A stretch of DNA of 9,090 nt from RGIG8775 sp045537235 (GTDB lineage: Bacteria; Bacillota; Clostridia; Oscillospirales; CAG-272): assembly GCA_045537235.1 (NCBI GenBank), contig JAZSPB010000038.1:1-9090 (forward strand), written 5' to 3'. The notes beneath the pieces were generated by a model. The model saw only the letters and a program-made list of their open reading frames with translations. It searched no databases and was not told the origin of the DNA. Below are positions 5,435-9,090 of the stretch, piece by piece (within the stretch, counting starts at the first letter, position 1; each line of letters opens with the position of its first letter). Position numbers and translations under genes: made by a program.

Positions 5435-6703
5435 CTACTCTCCGATCGCTGCGCTCTCCCCCGCCACAACAGCGGTCGAAAACGCGATCTGGAGATTAAA
5501 ACCGCCGGTGTAGGCATCAACATCCAACACCTCACCTGCGAAATACAGACCTTCCACCGACTTTGCCCTCATTGTCTTGGGGCTGATCTGCCGCACATCC
5601 ACGCCGCCCTTGGTGATGATGGCCTCGTTGATGGGACGGAAGCCGTCAATGGGCACGGGCAGGCATTTGAGAAGCTCACACAGTCGCAGCCGCTCCTCTC
5701 TTGTGACCGAATTGACCTTCTTGCGAGGGTCGATACCCGAAAGCTCCACGATCACGGGGATCATTTTCTGCGGCAAAAGCTCGTCCAACGAGTTGGCGAA
5801 ATCCCGATTGGCAAACTTGCCGAAATCATGCAACAAACGGGTATCCAAGGTCTTCATATCCAGCGCGGGCTTGAGGTCGATGTGCGCCTCATACCGTCCG
5901 GACGCGGCATCGGGAATATGCGCAGAGGACGAAAGCACCAGCGGACCCGTTAGTCCGAAATGGGTAAACATCATCTCACCGAAATCCTCATAGACCGCCT
6001 TTTTTCGTTCGCGGTCGAACACGGTGAGCGCTACATTTTTCAAAGAAAGCCCTTGCATTCGAGGGCAGATACGACTACGGGACACCAACGGCACCAGCGA
6101 AGGCAAAAGCGCCGTCACAGCAAGCCCCGCCGACTCGGCAAAGCGATAACCCGCACCGTCCGAGCCTGTCTGTCGGTAGGACATTCCGCCCGTACAAACG
6201 ATGACCGCGTCAAAGCGGTAGCTCTCGCCCGCACGCACGCCCACGGCACAGCCGTCCTCCACGATCAGTTCGGTCACATTGCGGTGAATCACCTTGACAT
6301 TCCGCTTGTTGCAAGCGCGAACCAAGGCATCCACGATATCCTGTGCCCGATCGGAGCAAGGAAACACGCGTTTGCCGCGCTCGGTCTTGAGCGGGACGCC
6401 CTCGGTTTCAAAAAAGGCTTTGGTATCCGCTGTGGAAAATCGGTTGAGCGCGCCGTAAAGAAAACGGGGGTTGGTGGGGACATTGCGGAGAAACTCCTCA
6501 TTGTCGCAATCGTTGGTCACATTGCATCTTCCCTTGCCCGTGATGCGCAGCTTCTTGCCCATTCGGTCGTTTTTCTCGAAGACCGTGACCGCCGCTCCCA
6601 TATCGGATGCCGCCACCGCCGCCATCATGCCCGCCGCGCCGCCGCCGATCACGGCTACCCGTCTGCGGTCAATGTCCGGATTTATCGTACACATCGTATT
6701 CAT
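5435..6703 (-). CDS. NAD(P)/FAD-dependent oxidoreductase, HI0933/BaiN family (aminoacetone oxidase-like)
   Basis: The 422-residue soluble flavoprotein has the usual length for the HI0933/BaiN-like family (also annotated as aminoacetone oxidase family FAD-binding enzyme). The dinucleotide-binding fold is near the N-terminus: GGGAAG (20-25) and the ribose-binding acidic residue E43 at the end of strand 2. Family motifs follow: TGKGRCNVTN (55-64), VCTGGMSY (169-176), FTHFGLTGP (246-254), ITKGGVDV (363-370) and the closing FAD-contact segment GLYFAGEVLDVDAYTGGFN (385-403). The physiological substrate of most members is unknown, so neither bile-acid nor aminoacetone chemistry should be assumed. 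It starts inside the 3' end of the rpiR-type gene (35-nt overlap). A second ATG lies three codons later (6694) and cannot be excluded; a GGAAGAG upstream favours the first. Neighbours suggest simple co-transcription with cmk. Confidence 0.93.
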   Translation of the reverse strand: MNTMCTINPDIDRRRVAVIGGGAAGMMAAVAASDMGAAVTVFEKNDRMGKKLRITGKGRCNVTNDCDNEEFLRNVPTNPRFLYGALNRFSTADTKAFFETEGVPLKTERGKRVFPCSDRAQDIVDALVRACNKRNVKVIHRNVTELIVEDGCAVGVRAGESYRFDAVIVCTGGMSYRQTGSDGAGYRFAESAGLAVTALLPSLVPLVSRSRICPRMQGLSLKNVALTVFDRERKKAVYEDFGEMMFTHFGLTGPLVLSSSAHIPDAASGRYEAHIDLKPALDMKTLDTRLLHDFGKFANRDFANSLDELLPQKMIPVIVELSGIDPRKKVNSVTREERLRLCELLKCLPVPIDGFRPINEAIITKGGVDVRQISPKTMRAKSVEGLYFAGEVLDVDAYTGGFNLQIAFSTAVVAGESAAIGE

Positions 6704-7532
6704 CCCAGATCTCTTCCAATTTTTTGAGCCGCGCGGTCAGCTCCTGTTTTTTCTTTCGTCCCACCGAGACGACGATGGCATTGATGATGCTCAAGGGCGC
6801 CACCAAGGAGTCCACAAAGGATGCCATGTCGCTGTTCGCCGTCAGCAAATGATCGGCATCGCGAGCGATGGGGGAGGTCTCACGGTCGGTCAGCGCCACC
6901 ACGTCGGCACCGCTCTTTTTGGCAAATTCCACGGCCTTGATGATCCTCTTGGAGTAGCGGGGGAAGCTGATGGCGATCATCACGTCGCCCTCCCCGATGC
7001 GCATGATCTGCTCGAACATTTCGTTGCCCGAGGTGGTCTGCACCAAGGTCAGGTTATCAAAGGCCATTTGCAGGTTGTAGTGTAAAAAGCCCGCCAAGGT
7101 CGCGGAGGAGCGCACGCCGATGATGTAAACGCGGTTGGCGTTGATGATCTTGTCCACCGCGCCGTCAAAAGCCTCGCGGTCGATGCCCTCCAGCGTCCGT
7201 CTTATCTTTTCCGCATCGGACAAAAGCACCTGCTCCAGCACGTCTCGGTCACCGATGATCGAATCGGATACTTCCACGCGTTGGAAGGAGGTCAGGTTGG
7301 TGCGTACCAACTCGCGAAGGGCGCTCTGGAGCGCGGGATAGCCGTCAAAGCCCAACTCATTGGCAAAGCGAACGACGGTGGATTCCGAAACATTCACCAG
7401 TTGTCCGAGCTTGGCTGCGGTCATGTATGCTGCTTTTTCGTAGTGCTCCAAAATATATCGGGCAATGTTTTTTTGTCCTTTGGACAGCCCGTCGAATCGG
7501 CATTCTATCACTTTAAGAAGATTCAATTCCAT
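6669..7532 (-). CDS. RpiR/MurR family transcriptional regulator (HTH + SIS domain)
   Basis: The 287-residue regulator has the standard RpiR two-domain build. An N-terminal HTH_6 domain spans about residues 1-77, with the helix-turn-helix at TAAKLGQLVNVSESTVVRFA (38-57) followed by NELGFDGYPALQ. A C-terminal SIS phosphosugar-binding domain spans about 128-260 and includes IIGVRSSATLA (137-147), TTSGN (166-170) and AISFPRYSK (187-195). Family members usually sense a sugar phosphate and control sugar-catabolic or cell-wall genes. No sugar gene lies beside it here; it heads a housekeeping operon, so its regulon is unclear, and autoregulation of the promoter at 7586-7614 is possible. The start at 7532 has AAAGGA 8 nt upstream and matches the family N-terminus. 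A charged C-terminal tail (265-287) overlaps the next gene. Confidence 0.95.
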   Translation of the reverse strand: MELNLLKVIECRFDGLSKGQKNIARYILEHYEKAAYMTAAKLGQLVNVSESTVVRFANELGFDGYPALQSALRELVRTNLTSFQRVEVSDSIIGDRDVLEQVLLSDAEKIRRTLEGIDREAFDGAVDKIINANRVYIIGVRSSATLAGFLHYNLQMAFDNLTLVQTTSGNEMFEQIMRIGEGDVMIAISFPRYSKRIIKAVEFAKKSGADVVALTDRETSPIARDADHLLTANSDMASFVDSLVAPLSIINAIVVSVGRKKKQELTARLKKLEEIWDEYDVYDKSGH

Positions 7533-7585
7533 GCCGTTTTCCTTTCAAGCAAAATAAGAATATGTCGTTTAAAAATACATCATTT

Positions 7586-7614
7586 ATTATATAACTTATC
7601 TTTTCGTTTGTCAA
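7586..7614 (-). promoter_or_regulatory. Strong sigma-A promoter of the rpiR-led operon
   Basis: On the minus strand a perfect TTGACA (7614-7609) is followed by a 17-bp A-rich spacer and a perfect TATAAT (7591-7586). Transcription would start near 7579, giving a leader of about 47 nt before the rpiR ATG. The leader is AT-rich and contains ATGT...ACAT half-sites around 7563-7578 that could be part of an operator, but no clear long palindrome. As the only strong promoter upstream of the five co-directional genes, it probably drives the whole operon. Confidence 0.9.
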
Positions 7615-8031
7615 CACCTTTGGGGCAAGATTTCTGGGGTTGAGGGAAAGCGTGGGGCTTTTTTTGACACCTTTCGACAGGGGTTTTGCTTTTGGGCTTT
7701 TGGTTTATTTCATGTTTTGCTTTGGGAGGATATTGTTGTGGCTTTTGTTTAGATTGTATGTGTTTTGTTGAAAAATATGAAAAAATAATGTCGAAAATTA
7801 CAAGCACTTTTGGTTTGGGAGAATGGAGGGTTTAAAAAGATGTGGAATTCCCCCCTATAATCTCGCCCTTCCCCCAAAACAATGGACTTGATTTTCCCAA
7901 ACATTTGTGATAAAATAAAAAAAGAAGGCGCTGCCACATCAAATGACTGAATTTTGGAAAGAAATTCGGACAAATTGGGGGTTATCGGTGCGATATGTCC
8001 GTTCGCGAACGAACGAAAAATCTTTGACTCT
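7615..8031. other. Gene-free G/T-skewed spacer between rpiR promoter and inverted-repeat element
   Basis: No credible gene is seen. From 7615 to about 7770 the plus strand is strongly G- and T-rich with few C or A residues. Its start has four G-runs (7622-7625, 7636-7639, 7644-7646, 7654-7657) that could form a loose quadruplex. From 7771 to 8031 the sequence becomes AT-rich, with scattered short inverted matches (GTTTGGGA 7813-7820 with TCCCAAAC 7895-7902; GATGTGG 7839-7845 with CCACATC 7934-7940) and a perfect 12-bp palindrome, CGTTCGCGAACG (8000-8011). A weak rightward promoter is annotated separately. Confidence 0.6.
7888..7916 (+). promoter_or_regulatory. Weak candidate rightward promoter upstream of rsmA
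   Basis: TTGATT (7888-7893) and TAAAAT (7911-7916) are separated by exactly 17 bp; matches to consensus are 4/6 and 5/6. A transcript from here would have a leader of about 375 nt, including the 144-bp inverted repeat, before rsmA at 8297. A closer alternative, TTGAAA (8236-8241) with TGACAT 17 bp downstream, is poorer. No strong rsmA promoter is visible, so this is tentative. Confidence 0.3.
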
Positions 8032-8175
8032 GTAGGGGGCGACGTCCTCGGTGCCCCGAAAAGAATGGAATTTTGCTTTGTAAAATAAAACACAAAACCT
8101 TGTTTTATAAAAGATTTCACCGATTTTTCGATACATGATCGTTCGTTTCGGGGCGCCGAGGACGTCGCCCCCTAC
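8032..8175. repeat. 144-bp MITE-like element with 34-bp terminal inverted repeats
   Basis: Terminal inverted repeats of 34 bp occupy 8032-8065 and 8142-8175 and match at 32 of 34 positions. Both begin GTAGGGGGCGACGTCCTCGG and continue with (T/C)GCCCCGAAA(A/C)GAA. The 76-bp centre is AT-rich with no open frame of note. The size, the near-perfect GC-rich ends on an AT-rich core and the intergenic location fit a miniature inverted-repeat element, though no target duplication flanks it (CTCT on the left, GGGG on the right). It would form a stable hairpin in any transcript reading into rsmA. Confidence 0.85.
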
Positions 8176-8296
8176 GGGGTGGTGATAACGGCTTTGTTTC
8201 CGCATAGCCATAACAAACTCCCGATAAATCAAAATTTGAAAAAATCAACCATTTATTGTGACATAGCCAAAAAGAAAACAAAAAAGGCGGGTCCCC

Positions 8297-9090
8297 ATGA
8301 ATCTTTGCGATATCAAAACCATCAAACAAATCATGTCAGTCTACGGCATCAAATTCCACAAAGAATTTGGTCAAAACTTCCTCACCGACCGCGGCGTGGT
8401 GGAAGACATCGCTGACTATTGCTGTAACGGCGACTCCAAAACCATCCTGGAGATCGGTCCCGGCATCGGTACACTGACTGCGGCTTTGGCCGAGCGATAC
8501 GAGCGAGTTATTTCCTTGGAAATCGACCGAGGTCTTATCCCCGTCCTGTCCTATACCCTCGACAGCTATAAAAACGTAACAGTCATCAACGAGGACGTGA
8601 TGAAAGCCGACCTTGAGAGCATCCTCTCCCCCTATTTTGAAGAAGGTGTCTCGGTCTGCGCCAACATCCCCTACTACATCACCACACCGATCCTGATGAA
8701 GCTGTTGGAGTCCCGTCTCCCCTTCGATTACATCACATTGATGATCCAATCCGAGGTGGCAGACCGACTTTGCGCCAAGCCCGGCAGCAAGGACTGCGGT
8801 GCCATCACCGCGGTGCTCGCCTACTACGGCGAGGCTGAAAAACTCTTCACCGTCAATGCCGACCGCTTTGTACCGCCCCCCAAGGTCAATTCCTCGGTGG
8901 TGCGCATCCGACTCTACCGCGAGCCGCCCCAAAAACCCCTTGACGAAGCACTGTTCTTCAAGGTCATCAAAGCCGCCTTCGAACAGCGGCGCAAGACGCT
9001 CCTCAATGCCCTTTCCTTCGGCTTCCCCGAGCTGACCAAAGAGCAACTCGCCGAAGCCATCGCCGCCGGCGGTCACCGCCCCGACATCCG
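8297..9090 (+). CDS. rsmA: 16S rRNA (adenine(1518)-N(6)/adenine(1519)-N(6))-dimethyltransferase RsmA/KsgA, 3' end outside window
   Basis: The gene begins at ATG 8297 and stays open to the window edge (264 complete codons; the family runs to about 270-290, so only the last few residues are missing). RsmA uses SAM to dimethylate two adjacent adenines in the 3' hairpin of 16S rRNA late in 30S assembly. Visible motifs: FGQNFLTD (24-31), the SAM-binding LEIGPGIGTLT (51-61), the acidic E75/D77 at the end of strand 2 (ISLEID), catalytic NIPYYITTP (123-131), and FVPPPKVNSSVVR followed by AFEQRRKTLLNAL near the C-terminus. The start is supported by the YGIKFHKEFGQNFL spacing typical of Gram-positive homologues and by an AGGCGG-like site just upstream; an in-frame ATG at codon 13 would remove part of that region. 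It is divergent from the rpiR operon. No disabling change is seen. Confidence 0.96.
   Translation, partial: MNLCDIKTIKQIMSVYGIKFHKEFGQNFLTDRGVVEDIADYCCNGDSKTILEIGPGIGTLTAALAERYERVISLEIDRGLIPVLSYTLDSYKNVTVINEDVMKADLESILSPYFEEGVSVCANIPYYITTPILMKLLESRLPFDYITLMIQSEVADRLCAKPGSKDCGAITAVLAYYGEAEKLFTVNADRFVPPPKVNSSVVRIRLYREPPQKPLDEALFFKVIKAAFEQRRKTLLNALSFGFPELTKEQLAEAIAAGGHRPDI

Noticed and set aside
7943..8035. 30-residue plus-strand open frame starting MTEFWKEIRTNW
   Set aside because: There is no convincing ribosome-binding site, and the stop lies inside the terminal repeat of the 144-bp element. The resemblance of its VRYVR-TN segment to a peptide readable in the 49-245 hairpin (VRYVRTN) is too short to count.
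8336..9076. 246-codon minus-strand open frame opposite rsmA
   Set aside because: The plus strand encodes all RsmA catalytic motifs in an uninterrupted frame; the antisense frame is a by-product.

Overview
The window looks like a chromosomal segment of a Firmicute of class Clostridia, possibly an uncultured Oscillospirales or Christensenellales relative. The main evidence is the IspH reductase fused to S1 RNA-binding domains, directly downstream of plsC and cmk in the order baiN-cmk-plsC-ispH/rpsA. AGGAG-type ribosome-binding sites and sigma-A promoters with 17-bp spacers agree with this. GC content looks intermediate. No tRNA, rRNA, CRISPR array, transposase or phage gene is visible.

Layout. 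1-252: intergenic, dominated by a 197-bp imperfect hairpin (49-245) that stops next to the 3' end of the first gene. 253-801 (-): DUF436/YwlG-family gene with its own promoter at 903-931. 951-1832: a large gene-free block that is one diverged palindrome. Its arms carry tandem ~93-bp units, and a G-rich tract closes its right side. 1843-1874: intrinsic terminator of the main operon. 1885-7532 (-): five genes transcribed as rpiR-type regulator, BaiN-type flavoprotein, cmk, plsC and ispH-rpsA, from a strong promoter at 7586-7614. 7533-8296: intergenic space holding that promoter, a G/T-skewed stretch, a weak rightward promoter candidate and a 144-bp inverted-repeat element (8032-8175). 8297-9090 (+): rsmA (ksgA), cut off by the window edge.

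The operon joins housekeeping functions: CMP/dCMP phosphorylation, phosphatidic acid synthesis, the last step of the MEP isoprenoid pathway, and an S1-type RNA-binding module. Its genes overlap (baiN/rpiR 35 nt, plsC/cmk 4 nt, ispH/plsC 13 nt), which suggests translational coupling. Only the 183-bp baiN-cmk gap leaves room for an internal control element, and it carries two hairpins.

The protein-coding content is ordinary. The unusual part is the intergenic DNA: all three larger gene-free regions hold long, mutually unrelated inverted repeats. The largest (core 967-1808) has diverged arms, and the tandem units within each arm resemble each other more than they resemble their partners in the other arm. 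I cannot assign it to a known family from the sequence alone. It is the best candidate here for an undescribed repeat family or structured RNA/DNA element.
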